NCBI RefSeq assembly: GCF_900111235.1
Contig: NZ_FOJI01000005.1
Coordinates: forward strand, 215,396 to 279,395
From: [Clostridium] fimetarium
GTDB taxonomy: Bacteria; Bacillota; Clostridia; Lachnospirales; Lachnospiraceae
Reading direction: 5' to 3'
Length of the DNA: 64,000 bases
The notes beneath the pieces are model-generated. The model was not told the origin of the DNA and did not search any database. It was given only the letters and a program-made list of their open reading frames with translations. Below are positions 7,386 through 16,526 of the stretch, piece by piece (position 1 is the first letter of the stretch; each line of letters opens with the position of its first letter). A program made the translations under genes and the position numbers.

Positions 7386-8750
7386 TTGAATGATAGCAAG
7401 AAGAATATACGATTTTTAATTTTAACCCTTGCATGGCCTGCAATAATTGAATATGCATTACAGACAGTAGGATCATATGTAAATTACATAATGGTGGGCC
7501 AATTAGGAATTCAAGCATCAGCTATAGTTGGACTAAATTTTGAAGTGAACTTTTTAGTAAAAGGAATCAATATGGCAATTGGAATTGGCATATTAGTATA
7601 TATTGCAAAAGCAGTTGGAGAAGGCGATTATACAAAGATTCAAAAAGGAACGAAACAAGGTGTATTAATCGCAATCATAGTTGGTGTTTTAGAATTTATA
7701 GTTATGATGTTAATATGTCCAATATTACCGAGTTGGCTTGGAGCTGATAAAGCAATCCAGCAAAATGCGGTTCAATACTTTTTAATAATATATGCACCTA
7801 TATTATTTATATCAATTAATATAATCATTGGTTCGATGCTAAAAGCTGCAGGTGATATGAAGACACCAATGTATGTAAATGTTTTTGTAAACTTTGTAAA
7901 TATAGTTTTAAATTTTCTCCTTATATATGACAGTCATACATACGGTGTTGGAAAATATTCAATTCATATAATAGGCGCAAATTTAAATGTAATCGGAGCT
8001 GCAATAGCAACTTCCATAGCGGCAGTACTCGGTGGAATATTGATGCTGATCGGTTTGTATAAAAATAAAACTGTAGCACCAGGAAAATTAACTTTTATGA
8101 TAGATAAACAAATCATAAAAAAGTTTATGGTAGTTGGTATGCCTGTATTATTTAGTAGAATTATTTCGAGCTTTGGTAGGGTTTTATTCACAGTATTCAT
8201 TGCAGGATTGGGAACTACAGCTTTTGCTGCACATTCAATTGCATTTACTGCAGAGTCAGCATTTTATATTCCCGTTATTGGGTTTCAAGCCGCAGTTACA
8301 ACCATTGCAAGTATTACAGCGGGAGAGAAAAATCAGGATAAATTAAATAAGATCACAAGCGAAACCGTTAAAATGACGTCTGGCATCATGATTTTGATGG
8401 GAATTATACTTTTTGTATTTTCAAAGCAGATTATTCAGATATTCACAAAAGATTTAGAGGTTATTACCATTGGTAGTAATTTGCTCAGAATTGTTTCGAT
8501 AAATGAGCCGTTATTCGCAATATATGTTGTGTTAGAAGGAATATTTAATGGGATTGGGAAAACGAAAATACCGTTAAAAATATCATTGATATCTTTATGG
8601 TGCATCAGAGTTATGGGTACATTGATTTGTTTGAAGATTTTTAACATGGGATTATATTCAGCATGGATATGCATGATATTAGATAATATAGTTCATTGTA
8701 TTTTATTGATATATAGCTATAAAAGAAATCAAAAAACTTTATTATGTTAA
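7386..8750 (+). CDS. MATE-family multidrug/metabolite exporter
   Basis: A 454-residue membrane protein with about twelve hydrophobic spans arranged as two MatE halves. Seen are LAWPAIIEYALQTVGSYVNYIMVGQLG at the start (family signature), MLKAAGDMKTPMYVN near 160, and the second-half GMPVLFSRIISSFGRVLF and GIFNGIGKTKIPL. MATE proteins export cations, drugs or metabolites using Na+ or H+ gradients. The start is TTG at 7386 with GGGTG 5-6 bases upstream. It lies between the yezD terminator and the first cysteine synthase, but its role in the sulfur locus is not evident. Family assignment is firm; substrate is unknown. Confidence 0.88.
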   Translation: MNDSKKNIRFLILTLAWPAIIEYALQTVGSYVNYIMVGQLGIQASAIVGLNFEVNFLVKGINMAIGIGILVYIAKAVGEGDYTKIQKGTKQGVLIAIIVGVLEFIVMMLICPILPSWLGADKAIQQNAVQYFLIIYAPILFISINIIIGSMLKAAGDMKTPMYVNVFVNFVNIVLNFLLIYDSHTYGVGKYSIHIIGANLNVIGAAIATSIAAVLGGILMLIGLYKNKTVAPGKLTFMIDKQIIKKFMVVGMPVLFSRIISSFGRVLFTVFIAGLGTTAFAAHSIAFTAESAFYIPVIGFQAAVTTIASITAGEKNQDKLNKITSETVKMTSGIMILMGIILFVFSKQIIQIFTKDLEVITIGSNLLRIVSINEPLFAIYVVLEGIFNGIGKTKIPLKISLISLWCIRVMGTLICLKIFNMGLYSAWICMILDNIVHCILLIYSYKRNQKTLLC

Positions 8751-8800
8751 AAGAATTTTCCTAGATATATAAAATTTTTTAATTTAAGGAGGAAATGGTT

Positions 8801-9733
8801 ATGGTTAAGGCCGCTAATAGCTTAACGGAACTGATTGGAAAGACACCACTTCTAAAACCGTCCAGGTTTATAGAAAAAGAGGTCCCCGGTGCTGAGCTTT
8901 TTCTGAAACTGGAGTATTTTAATCCAGCAGGTAGTGTAAAAGACCGTATTGCATACAGTATGATTTTGGATGCGGAAGAAAAAGGATTACTAAAAAAGGG
9001 TACTACGATTATTGAACCATCTAGTGGAAATACGGGCGTGGGAATTGCATTTGTGGCAGCGACTAGAGGATATGATGTAATCATAACGATGCCAGAAACG
9101 ATGAGTGTGGAACGTAGAACCTTGTTAAAAGCACTTGGTGCAAAGGTTGTGCTTACACCAGGACCGCTGGGAATGAACGGTGCTGTCCGCCGAGCTGAGG
9201 AGCTTCGTAGTTTGACTTTTAACAGCGTCATTTTACAACAGTTTGAAAATCCAGCCAATCCCAGCATCCATGCTACGACTACCGCATTGGAAATCTGGGA
9301 GGATACCGAAGGTACTGTGGACATTTTCATAGCGGGAGTTGGAACCGGTGGTACGGTGACGGGCGTTGGAAAGAAATTAAAAGAATTGAACCCGGATATT
9401 CAGATTATTGCAATTGAACCGTATGAGTCCCCTGTACTCTCAGGTGGAACGCCGGGTCCCCATAAAATACAAGGAATTGGGGCTGGTTTTATCCCAAAAG
9501 TATTTCGATTTGAGATTGTGGATGAAATATTTACCGTACGAGGCATCGAAGCAATAGAAACCTCTCGCCAACTTGGAAGGCAAGAAGGGCTCCTGGTGGG
9601 AATTTCTTCTGGTGCAGCAGCATTTGCAGCAGTAAAAATAGCGAAAAGACCAGAAAATAAGGGTAAGGTAATTGTAGCCCTTATGCCCGATACCGGAGAG
9701 CGTTATCTAACTACTGCATTATATCAAGATTGA
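8801..9733 (+). CDS. cysK: Cysteine synthase (O-acetylserine sulfhydrylase) paralogue 1
   Basis: A 310-residue PLP enzyme that joins sulfide to O-acetylserine to make cysteine. Motifs in order: ELIGKTPLL, the PLP-lysine segment [13 protein letters not shown] (about 38-50), SSGNTGVGIAF (substrate loop), [20 protein letters not shown] (phosphate clamp) and GISSGAAAFAA. All catalytic features of CysK are intact. I prefer ATG 8801 because AAGGAGG lies 8 bases before it; an ATG at 8795 is too close. It heads an operon with K1, D1 and a PatB lyase, spaced 13, 10 and 35 bases apart, so its job is probably to capture sulfide released by that reductase. Confidence 0.9.
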   Translation: MVKAANSLTELIGKTPLLKPSRFIEKEVPGAELFLKLEYFNPAGSVKDRIAYSMILDAEEKGLLKKGTTIIEPSSGNTGVGIAFVAATRGYDVIITMPETMSVERRTLLKALGAKVVLTPGPLGMNGAVRRAEELRSLTFNSVILQQFENPANPSIHATTTALEIWEDTEGTVDIFIAGVGTGGTVTGVGKKLKELNPDIQIIAIEPYESPVLSGGTPGPHKIQGIGAGFIPKVFRFEIVDEIFTVRGIEAIETSRQLGRQEGLLVGISSGAAAFAAVKIAKRPENKGKVIVALMPDTGERYLTTALYQD

Positions 9734-9746
9734 GAGGTGATTAACA

Positions 9747-11081
9747 TTGTCTACATTTATTGAAAGACCAAGATCGGCTTGTGCATTATCAGGAGCACTG
9801 GCAGCAATTAGTACATTACCAGGAGTCATACCGATTATCCACAGCACATTAGGCTGTGGTGGTGGATTGGCAGGAGCCACTTCTTTTGGTGCAGGATATT
9901 TAGGATCTGGTTATTGCGGCGGATCCAGTGCGCCATCAAGTGGAATTACGGAGAAAGAAATTGTTTTTGGAGGAGATAAAAGACTTCATGAACAAATCAC
10001 AGCAACACTTGAAATCATGGAAGGAGAGTTATTTGTCGTAACAACCGGTTGTATGACGGAAATGATTGGTGATGATGTAGAATCAATCGTAAGTGAATTT
10101 TCAGAGGCAAAAAAACCTGTTATTGCCATTAGCACACCAAGCTTTGTAGGGGATTCCTATGTAGGTTATGAAATCTTATTAGATGGAATTTTTAATAAAT
10201 ATCTCCCGATTTCGAATGAAAAAGATGACAAGCTCGTTAATATTTTCGGCTTGGTTCCAGGATATGATCCGTTTTTTAGAGGTGATCTAGAGGAAATCTC
10301 ACGTTTGCTTAGAAGCATTGGATTGCGAGTTAACACCTTCGTTACACCGGATCAGACATTTGAAAATATTAAGCGCGCACCAAGTGCTGGGTTCAACATC
10401 GTCTTTTCGCATATCTATGCGGGTGAATTTGTACGCAAATTCGAAGCAAAGCATGGTACTCCATTTTTGGAAACAAATCTTCCAGTTGGTGCGGAAGCAA
10501 CAGATTGTTTCTTATATGAGATTGGTGAGCGAATGGGTATTGGTTTAGAAATTATAGAAGCACTTATCGAGAAGGAAAATAAGGAGTATTATGGTTATTT
10601 TTCACGCGCTGCAGATGTATTTAGCGATGGAGATATGAAGTATTATGCGGTTGGAGTAACAAACTCCAACTATGTTATTCCCTTAACATCTTTTTTACAA
10701 AAAGAATTGGGATGGGTAGTGTTGGATTCTTTTGTAACAGATCGGTTGACGAATCGACAAAAGGAGTCGCTAAAAAAGATTTATGAAAAAGAATTTCTTG
10801 ATTCAGAATTGATTTTTGAGACAGATACAAGTAAAATCGCAAAAACCATTACAAAATATCTTCCAGATAATCAGGGTCAACGTTATTTTGACGCGATAGA
10901 ACCTCTATATATCGTAGGAAGTTCACTAGAAAAAGGTCTTTCTACAAAACGAAATGCACCACTGCTAGGTATCAGCTTTCCTGTCTATAACAGAATTATT
11001 TTAGACAGAGGGTATGCGGGATATCGTGGAGGATTGCATCTGTTTGAAGATTTGATTAGTGTAATCGTATCACCGAGATAA
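9747..11081 (+). CDS. Nitrogenase-like reductase, NifK-like subunit (K1)
   Basis: A 444-residue member of the nitrogenase component 1 superfamily. Three cysteines fit the NifK P-cluster ligands: Cys12 (ACALSGAL), Cys37 (HSTLGCGGG) and Cys102 (TTGCMTEMIGDD), with the conserved GITEKEIVFGG block between them. An extra Cys57 lies in a Gly/Ser-rich loop (GSGYCGGSS). It lacks the long N-terminal extension of true NifK. The start is TTG 9747 with GAGGTGA 7 bases upstream. Gene order K-D is the reverse of the other two pairs in this window. With D1 it should form an alpha2beta2 reductase fed by NifH. Substrate is not readable; a sulfur compound is inferred from neighbours. Confidence 0.85.
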   Translation: MSTFIERPRSACALSGALAAISTLPGVIPIIHSTLGCGGGLAGATSFGAGYLGSGYCGGSSAPSSGITEKEIVFGGDKRLHEQITATLEIMEGELFVVTTGCMTEMIGDDVESIVSEFSEAKKPVIAISTPSFVGDSYVGYEILLDGIFNKYLPISNEKDDKLVNIFGLVPGYDPFFRGDLEEISRLLRSIGLRVNTFVTPDQTFENIKRAPSAGFNIVFSHIYAGEFVRKFEAKHGTPFLETNLPVGAEATDCFLYEIGERMGIGLEIIEALIEKENKEYYGYFSRAADVFSDGDMKYYAVGVTNSNYVIPLTSFLQKELGWVVLDSFVTDRLTNRQKESLKKIYEKEFLDSELIFETDTSKIAKTITKYLPDNQGQRYFDAIEPLYIVGSSLEKGLSTKRNAPLLGISFPVYNRIILDRGYAGYRGGLHLFEDLISVIVSPR

Positions 11082-11091
11082 GGAGGAAAAA

Positions 11092-12609
11092 ATGGGCTAT
11101 TATGAACAAGAAACACCGCCAGCAAGAGAAGAAAGATTGATTGTTGGAGACAGTTTTGCAGGAAAAGGTTGTGATGCCTTGGATTGTGCGAAATCTGGTT
11201 GTATGTTAAGAAAAGGACGCCGTTTCTGGCAGGCAAATGCTTGTCAGATGATGCTTTCCTTAATGATGGCAGTTACGGTAGAAAACAGTGTCATTATTTT
11301 GCATTCTCCTATTGGATGTGGTTCGATGTTACATTCGTTGGAAATCGCTTCGGCCAGAGGGAAATCACGACGTGGAAAAGCCGCTACAGGTGCAATTTGG
11401 CTGTCGACTAATCTACAAGAAAGCGATGTTATTAATGGAGGGGAAAAAAAGCTTAAAGATACTATCTTGTATGCAGATCGAGAATTCCATCCGGAAATTA
11501 TTTTTGTAGTATCTACGTGTGTGCCCAATATTATCGGTGATGATGTAGAAGATGTTGTAAAAGAGGTTGGAGAAGGGACGCAGGCTCAAGTGACTGCTAT
11601 CCACTGCCCAGGATTTAAGAGCCGCGTTGTGGCAAGTGCATATGATTCTTTTTATCACTCGATCATTAGTCACATCCAATTAGATCCAATACCATATAAG
11701 GATTATCAGCCAGTAGAACGATTTGACCCAGACTATGGAATCAAAATACGACGATTTAACGCACAAAAGCAGATGACCGTAAACATTTTTAATGCAACAT
11801 CAATAGGACCTGATGATGAAGCGGAACTAGCGCGCTTGCTTCATGCGATTGGCTTAAATGTGCGTGTATATGCCGAGTATTCGAGTGCACAAGAATTGCG
11901 CCTAATATCACATGCAGGGCTTAATGTGAGCATGTGTAATGTTCATGATGATTATATACTGAAATATTTGGAGGAAGAATTTAATATTCCATATATTATC
12001 TGTGGCATGCCGATTGGTTTTTCCGGTGTCAGAACTTGGTTATTAGAAATCGCAGAGCATTATGAAATAGCAGACAAAGCAAAAAGCCTGATTGATTCCG
12101 AAGAAAAACAGCTAAGGGAAGCACTAAAGCCATTGCTACCTCAAATACAGGGGAAACGCGTCATGATTGACGGTGGAGTCGTACGCTCTCTTTCAGAAGC
12201 AATTATGATGAAAGAATTAGGAGTGGAAGTGATTGGAGTAAATGCATATCATTACGATGATGGTACTGATCCTGTGTTACGTCAATTTTCGCAGGAGTGG
12301 TCTGATGTGCCATTTGCAGTGAGTAATCAGATTTATGAAGCAATCAACCAGGTTAAGAAATTAAAGCCGGATTTGGTTATTTCTCACGCAGGTACCCATG
12401 GGTGGCTTGCAAAGGCGGGAGTTCCTTCTATGCATCTGTTTGACGTAGAAAAGCCTTTCTTTGGATATGCAGGAATCTACCGATTCGTGCGTAAGATGCA
12501 GTTTGCCTTAAAAAATACGTCATATGTAGATCGCCTTGCAAAGCATACGCAGCTGCCATATAAAGAGGAGTGGTATGACAAAGATCCATTCTACTATATT
12601 ACGGATTAA
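11092..12609 (+). CDS. Nitrogenase-like reductase, NifD-like subunit (D1)
   Basis: A 505-residue NifD homologue. P-cluster ligands are Cys51 (NACQMM), Cys76 (SPIGCGS) and Cys143 (STCVPNIIGDD). Counterparts of the two FeMo-cofactor ligands are kept: Cys282 (NVSMCNVHDD, Azotobacter Cys275) and His448 (SMHLFD, Azotobacter His442). In contrast the positions of Gln191 and His195, needed for N2 reduction, read Val and Tyr in CPGFKSRVVASAYDS. An N-terminal extension holds three further cysteines (27, 32, 37). It is 10 bases after K1 and 35 before a PatB C-S lyase. It therefore looks like an active-cofactor reductase that is not a nitrogenase. Mar-type C-S reductase is the closest functional model; another small-molecule reductase is possible. 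Confidence 0.87.
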   Translation: MGYYEQETPPAREERLIVGDSFAGKGCDALDCAKSGCMLRKGRRFWQANACQMMLSLMMAVTVENSVIILHSPIGCGSMLHSLEIASARGKSRRGKAATGAIWLSTNLQESDVINGGEKKLKDTILYADREFHPEIIFVVSTCVPNIIGDDVEDVVKEVGEGTQAQVTAIHCPGFKSRVVASAYDSFYHSIISHIQLDPIPYKDYQPVERFDPDYGIKIRRFNAQKQMTVNIFNATSIGPDDEAELARLLHAIGLNVRVYAEYSSAQELRLISHAGLNVSMCNVHDDYILKYLEEEFNIPYIICGMPIGFSGVRTWLLEIAEHYEIADKAKSLIDSEEKQLREALKPLLPQIQGKRVMIDGGVVRSLSEAIMMKELGVEVIGVNAYHYDDGTDPVLRQFSQEWSDVPFAVSNQIYEAINQVKKLKPDLVISHAGTHGWLAKAGVPSMHLFDVEKPFFGYAGIYRFVRKMQFALKNTSYVDRLAKHTQLPYKEEWYDKDPFYYITD

Positions 12610-12644
12610 TATTCAGTTAGCAGAAAACAAGGAGGCATTGACAA

Positions 12645-13811
12645 ATGAAATATAATTTTGACGAAATCATAAATCGTAAACATACAAAATCTATTAAATA
12701 TGATTTTTTTAGTATGACAGGCAAAGTGGGATATAATACGATTCCTTTGTGGATTGCTGATATGGATTTTCGGACACCACCATGTGTGCGGGAAGCTATT
12801 ATTCAACGAGCAGAGCACGGAATTTTTGGCTATTCGGCTACAGATGATGATTATTTTATTGCAGTACAGCAGTGGTTCTTAAAACGTCATAATTGGAATG
12901 TGCAACCAGAATGGATGATACAGACAAGAGGAATTTTAAACGCAGTATCCGTCATTGTATCGGCACTAACGAAACCAGGTGATGCAATTTTGTTGCAATA
13001 TCCATCTTATCATCAGTTTAACTCGATAATCGAAAATACCAGAAGGAAAATAGTAAAAAATCCTCTTATTTTAGAAAATGGAACATATAAAATTGACTTT
13101 GAGGACTTTGAACGACAGATTGTGCAAAATGATGTAAAACTCTTCATTCTTTGCAATCCGCATAATCCGGTAGGAAGAGTATTTACAAAAGAAGAATTGA
13201 TCCAAATGGGAGATATTTGTTTGAGGTATGGCGTTTTGGTACTCTCTGACGAAATCCACCAGGATTTTATTTTTGCCCCACACAAGCATTTTGTATTTGT
13301 GGATGCAAAACCAGAATTTAGAGATATTACAATTACCTGCACGGCACCGACAAAAACTTTTAATCTCTCTGGTGTGGCTATTTCTAATATGTTTATTATT
13401 GATGAAGACTTGCGAGATGACATTAAGGATGAGATCAAAAGGCGCGGAGGTGCGGGAATAGGAATCTTGGAGATTCTGGCTTGCCAAGCAGCATATACGG
13501 ATGGTGAAGAATGGTTGGAAGAGCTACTTTCCTATCTTTTAGAAAGCATTGCTTATGCAAGGAAATTTTTTCGCGAGAAGCTTCCTGAAATTGACGTTAT
13601 TGAGCCGGAAGGTACATATCTTTTGTGGATTGATTGCCGAAGACTTGGCTTTTGGGCAAAAGACTTGGATTCGTTCCTTGCAGATGAGGCACAGGTTACT
13701 TTAAGTGGATCACCAGGTGCGGAAGGTTTTCTTAGAATCAATCTTGCATGTCCAAGGTCGACGCTAGAAAAAGCATTTTCTCAGTTGGAGAGGGCGGTTA
13801 AAAAACTATAG
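12645..13811 (+). CDS. patB: PatB/MalY-type cystathionine beta-lyase (C-S lyase) 1
   Basis: A 388-residue PLP fold-type I enzyme that cleaves C-S bonds of cystathionine or cysteine S-conjugates to thiol, pyruvate and ammonia. Features: FDEIINRKHTKSIKYD at the start, IPLWIADMDFRTPP (substrate region, about 30-45), CNPHNPVGR, the SDEIHQDF aspartate that holds PLP, and TAPTKTFNLSG with the Schiff-base Lys (about 238). Length and motifs match PatB. It ends the operon cysK1-K1-D1. A second paralogue lies at 39268-40455. Release of sulfide or thiols by this enzyme beside a reductase suggests sequential breakdown of an organosulfur compound. Confidence 0.88.
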   Translation: MKYNFDEIINRKHTKSIKYDFFSMTGKVGYNTIPLWIADMDFRTPPCVREAIIQRAEHGIFGYSATDDDYFIAVQQWFLKRHNWNVQPEWMIQTRGILNAVSVIVSALTKPGDAILLQYPSYHQFNSIIENTRRKIVKNPLILENGTYKIDFEDFERQIVQNDVKLFILCNPHNPVGRVFTKEELIQMGDICLRYGVLVLSDEIHQDFIFAPHKHFVFVDAKPEFRDITITCTAPTKTFNLSGVAISNMFIIDEDLRDDIKDEIKRRGGAGIGILEILACQAAYTDGEEWLEELLSYLLESIAYARKFFREKLPEIDVIEPEGTYLLWIDCRRLGFWAKDLDSFLADEAQVTLSGSPGAEGFLRINLACPRSTLEKAFSQLERAVKKL

Positions 13812-13873
13812 CTTCATGAGGTTATGGACAATTGACATATTGAAAAGGTAATCAATTCAAGGAGGGAAGCAGT

Positions 13874-14629
13874 ATGATTGAGATAAAAAATGCAAGAAAA
13901 TCCTTTGGTAAATTAGAAGTCTTAAAGGATGTATCCATTCAGGTAAATAAGGGTGAAGTGGTTGTTATTTTAGGACCTAGTGGTTCAGGAAAAACTACAT
14001 TGCTAAGAAGCATAAATTTCCTTGAAAAAGCGGATGCAGGGATTCTTACAATCGGGGAGAAAACAGTTGATTTAAAGAAAGCATCAAAAAAAGAGATATT
14101 GGATATAAGAAAAAGAACTGCATTTGTATTTCAAAATTATAGCTTGTTTAATAACAAAACTGCTTTAGAAAATATAACAGAAGGTCTTGTGATTGCAAGG
14201 AAAATCAACAAAGCGGATGCACAAAAAAAGGCGATAGAGACACTGGAATGGGTAGGCCTTTTGGATAAAAAAGATTATTATCCATTTCAGTTGTCAGGTG
14301 GTCAGCAACAGCGAGTAGGAATTGCGAGGGCAGTTGTTCTAGAACCAGAGGTAATACTATTTGATGAACCCACATCGGCTTTGGACCCGGAACTCGTAGG
14401 GGAGACCTTGGAGCTAATTAAAAAAGTAGCAAAAAAAGGTATCACAATGATTGTTGTTACTCATGAAATGTCATTTGCACAGGATGTAGCAAGTAAAGTT
14501 ATCTTTATGGATGGAGGCGTTGTTGTAGAAGAAGGGACTCCGAAGGAAATATTCAACCATCCGAAAGAAGAACGTACAAAACAGTTCCTGGCCAGAATTC
14601 TTCCAACAGATGAACTATATTACATATAG
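13874..14629 (+). CDS. Polar amino acid (cystine-type) ABC importer ATPase
   Basis: A 251-residue ATPase of the GlnQ/TcyN class. Walker [10 protein letters not shown] (about 34-42), Q-loop FQNYSLF, signature LSGGQQQR, Walker [13 protein letters not shown] and the TTHEM-like switch VVTHEM are all present. It stands 62 bases after patB, with a GGAGG site before the ATG, and belongs with the binding protein and two permeases that follow. The set TcyJ-TcyL-TcyM-TcyN imports cystine and S-compounds in Bacillus. The context here (next to C-S lyase and CysK) favours a cysteine-like cargo, which is inference. Confidence 0.88.
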   Translation: MIEIKNARKSFGKLEVLKDVSIQVNKGEVVVILGPSGSGKTTLLRSINFLEKADAGILTIGEKTVDLKKASKKEILDIRKRTAFVFQNYSLFNNKTALENITEGLVIARKINKADAQKKAIETLEWVGLLDKKDYYPFQLSGGQQQRVGIARAVVLEPEVILFDEPTSALDPELVGETLELIKKVAKKGITMIVVTHEMSFAQDVASKVIFMDGGVVVEEGTPKEIFNHPKEERTKQFLARILPTDELYYI

Positions 14630-14746
14630 TCTAAGAACGGTTGTGAGGGATTATTGTTGAAACACACCCGAGTCAATAATAAAAGCTTGATTGGTATTTA
14701 TAGGTCAATGTAAAAGTGAAAATGGTATCAGAAAGGGAGAAAAATA

Positions 14747-14800
14747 ATGATTATTCGATTAAGAATTATTAGTGAAGGATATTTGGGGGATTATTGTTGA
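14747..14800 (+). CDS. Possible 17-codon leader frame ending in a Cys codon
   Basis: An ATG follows GAAAGGGAGAAAAATA and opens 17 codons that end ...GYLGDYC. The last 13 bases (GGATTATTGTTGA) also occur at 14649-14661, just after the ATPase gene, so this spacer carries a short direct repeat. The position before the binding-protein gene and the terminal Cys codon invite comparison with the leader peptides at 3917 and 43612. No terminator stem follows. It may be chance. Confidence 0.3.
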   Translation: MIIRLRIISEGYLGDYC

Positions 14801-14858
14801 TTAAATTCTAAATCCCTTTAAATATAAAACAAATCAAAAATAAGAGGAGAGTTAAATT

Positions 14859-15710
14859 ATGAAGTTTAAAAAGAGATTATGGAAAAAAGTAAGTAGTATA
14901 GTTCTTGTAGCAATCCTTGCAATATCTGTTACCGGTTGTGGGAAAAGTGTAAGCACATCAGCAGATGCTTCTAATGTAACAGTAGTTAAAGTAGGAACTG
15001 GTAATGGAATGCCACCATTTTGTTCTCTTGATGCAAATGGAAAGGCAGTAGGTTATGATGTTGATGTGTTAAAAGAAATTGATAACCGCCTAGCTGATTA
15101 TCAATTTGATATACAATCATTGGATTTTACCACACTTTTAGTATCCCTAGATTCGGGTGCATTAGATGTAGTATCACATCAGCTTGTAAAGAGTGATGTC
15201 CGTAAAACAAAATATTTATTTCCGGATCAATATTACTGCTTATCACCATTGTCATTAGCTGTAAAAACAGATAGTGGAATTAAAACATTAGCTGACTTAA
15301 AAGGAAAATCAATCAATGAAAGTCCATCTAGTTATGAATATTCTTTATTAACAAGTTATAACCAAAAGACATTAGGAAACACATTAAAAATCAATGCTGT
15401 TTCAGATTTGTCAACGGCTGATAATTTCAAACAGGTAGCGAATGGGCAAGTAGACGCAGCGCTTACTTACCAATCAACATATAAATCAGTACAAGCGGAT
15501 CTAAAGATTGACAACATTAAATTAACAGATACAGTTCTTGTAGAAGATACATATATTATGTTAGCAAAAGGACAAGAAAAATTAACGGCCGCAATCAATC
15601 AGGCATTAAAAGATATGTTAAGTGATGGAACACTTGCTACAATAGCAAAGAAAAATTTGAGCGAAGATGTTTTTGCAAATTATACCAGTTTGATTCAGAC
15701 AACAAATTAA
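14859..15710 (+). CDS. Cystine-type ABC importer, substrate-binding lipoprotein
   Basis: A 283-residue family 3 solute-binding protein. A signal peptide ends at lipobox VTGC (Cys about 27). The mature domain shows VGTGNGMPPFCSLDANGKAVGYDVDV, the conserved ligand-pocket start, then LVSLDSGALDVVSHQLVKSDVRKTKY and the hinge LADLKGKSINESPSSYEYSLL (only cited in part). The pocket sequence resembles cystine-binding TcyJ/TcyK more than glutamine-binding proteins, but selectivity cannot be fixed by eye. It acts with the adjacent ATPase and the two permeases. Confidence 0.85.
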   Translation: MKFKKRLWKKVSSIVLVAILAISVTGCGKSVSTSADASNVTVVKVGTGNGMPPFCSLDANGKAVGYDVDVLKEIDNRLADYQFDIQSLDFTTLLVSLDSGALDVVSHQLVKSDVRKTKYLFPDQYYCLSPLSLAVKTDSGIKTLADLKGKSINESPSSYEYSLLTSYNQKTLGNTLKINAVSDLSTADNFKQVANGQVDAALTYQSTYKSVQADLKIDNIKLTDTVLVEDTYIMLAKGQEKLTAAINQALKDMLSDGTLATIAKKNLSEDVFANYTSLIQTTN

Positions 15711-15811
15711 TATCTATTTGAATAATATCTATTTGTTGCAAAATAATAGATGAGAAAATAATAATCTCAAATATTATGTTGCAGTAAGTATAGAAAAGGA
15801 GTGATAGAATT

Positions 15812-16516
15812 TTGAATAGTACATTTAAACCAGAAACAATTCTAGGTTACATACCAAAAATATTACAAGCTTTTCCAGTCACTATGGAAATCCTGTTGGT
15901 GTCTTTAATAATAAGCTTGATTATAGGAGTACTTATTACCATGTTGAGTTTAAGCAATGAAAAATGGTTAAAAAGAATTGCCCATTTTTATATTGCATTT
16001 ATGAGAGGGATTCCAACGCTTGTTTTGATTTTCCTGATTTATTTAGGTTTGCCACAGCTAGCATTGAGCTATGGGATTAATTTGTCGAAAGTTAGTAAGA
16101 TAACTTTTATTATTATCTGTTTATCATTGGGTAGTTCAGCCAATATGGCTGAAATGATGAGAACTTCTTACTTGGCAATTGATAAAGGTCAAAGAGAAGC
16201 CGCATATAGTGTAGGAATGAAAGGATTTCCAACATTCTACAGAATCATCTTGCCACAAGCTTTTGCTATTGCAATTCCAACATTAGGAAATAACATTATT
16301 ATTTTGTTTAAGGAAACATCGTTAGCATTTTCAATTAGTGTTATTGATTTGATGGGAAAAGCTAGGTTAATGAGTACACTTAGTTATGGCGCAAACAAAT
16401 TAGAGGTATATATTGCGGCAGGAATTGTATTTTGGGTTAGTTGTATTATATTGGAGAAGCTGAGTAAATTTTTAGAAAGAATCTATACAAAAAGCAGAAA
16501 GAAAGTAGTTATTTAG
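15812..16516 (+). CDS. Polar amino acid ABC importer permease 1
   Basis: A 234-residue HisM-type permease beginning at TTG with AAGGAGTG 9-10 bases upstream. About five hydrophobic spans are visible, with the family motif FMRGIPTLVLIFLIYLGLP (about 66-84) and the EAA loop GQREAAYSVGMKGFPTFYRIILPQA (cited as a motif only). It resembles TcyL/TcyM and pairs as a heterodimer with the next gene, 10 bases downstream. Function in cystine-like uptake is inferred from the operon. Confidence 0.87.
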   Translation: MNSTFKPETILGYIPKILQAFPVTMEILLVSLIISLIIGVLITMLSLSNEKWLKRIAHFYIAFMRGIPTLVLIFLIYLGLPQLALSYGINLSKVSKITFIIICLSLGSSANMAEMMRTSYLAIDKGQREAAYSVGMKGFPTFYRIILPQAFAIAIPTLGNNIIILFKETSLAFSISVIDLMGKARLMSTLSYGANKLEVYIAAGIVFWVSCIILEKLSKFLERIYTKSRKKVVI

Positions 16517-16526
16517 GAGGAGTTTT

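Noticed and set aside
13013..13487. Two overlapping minus-strand frames inside patB 1
   Set aside because: Shadows; the PatB frame has all catalytic motifs.
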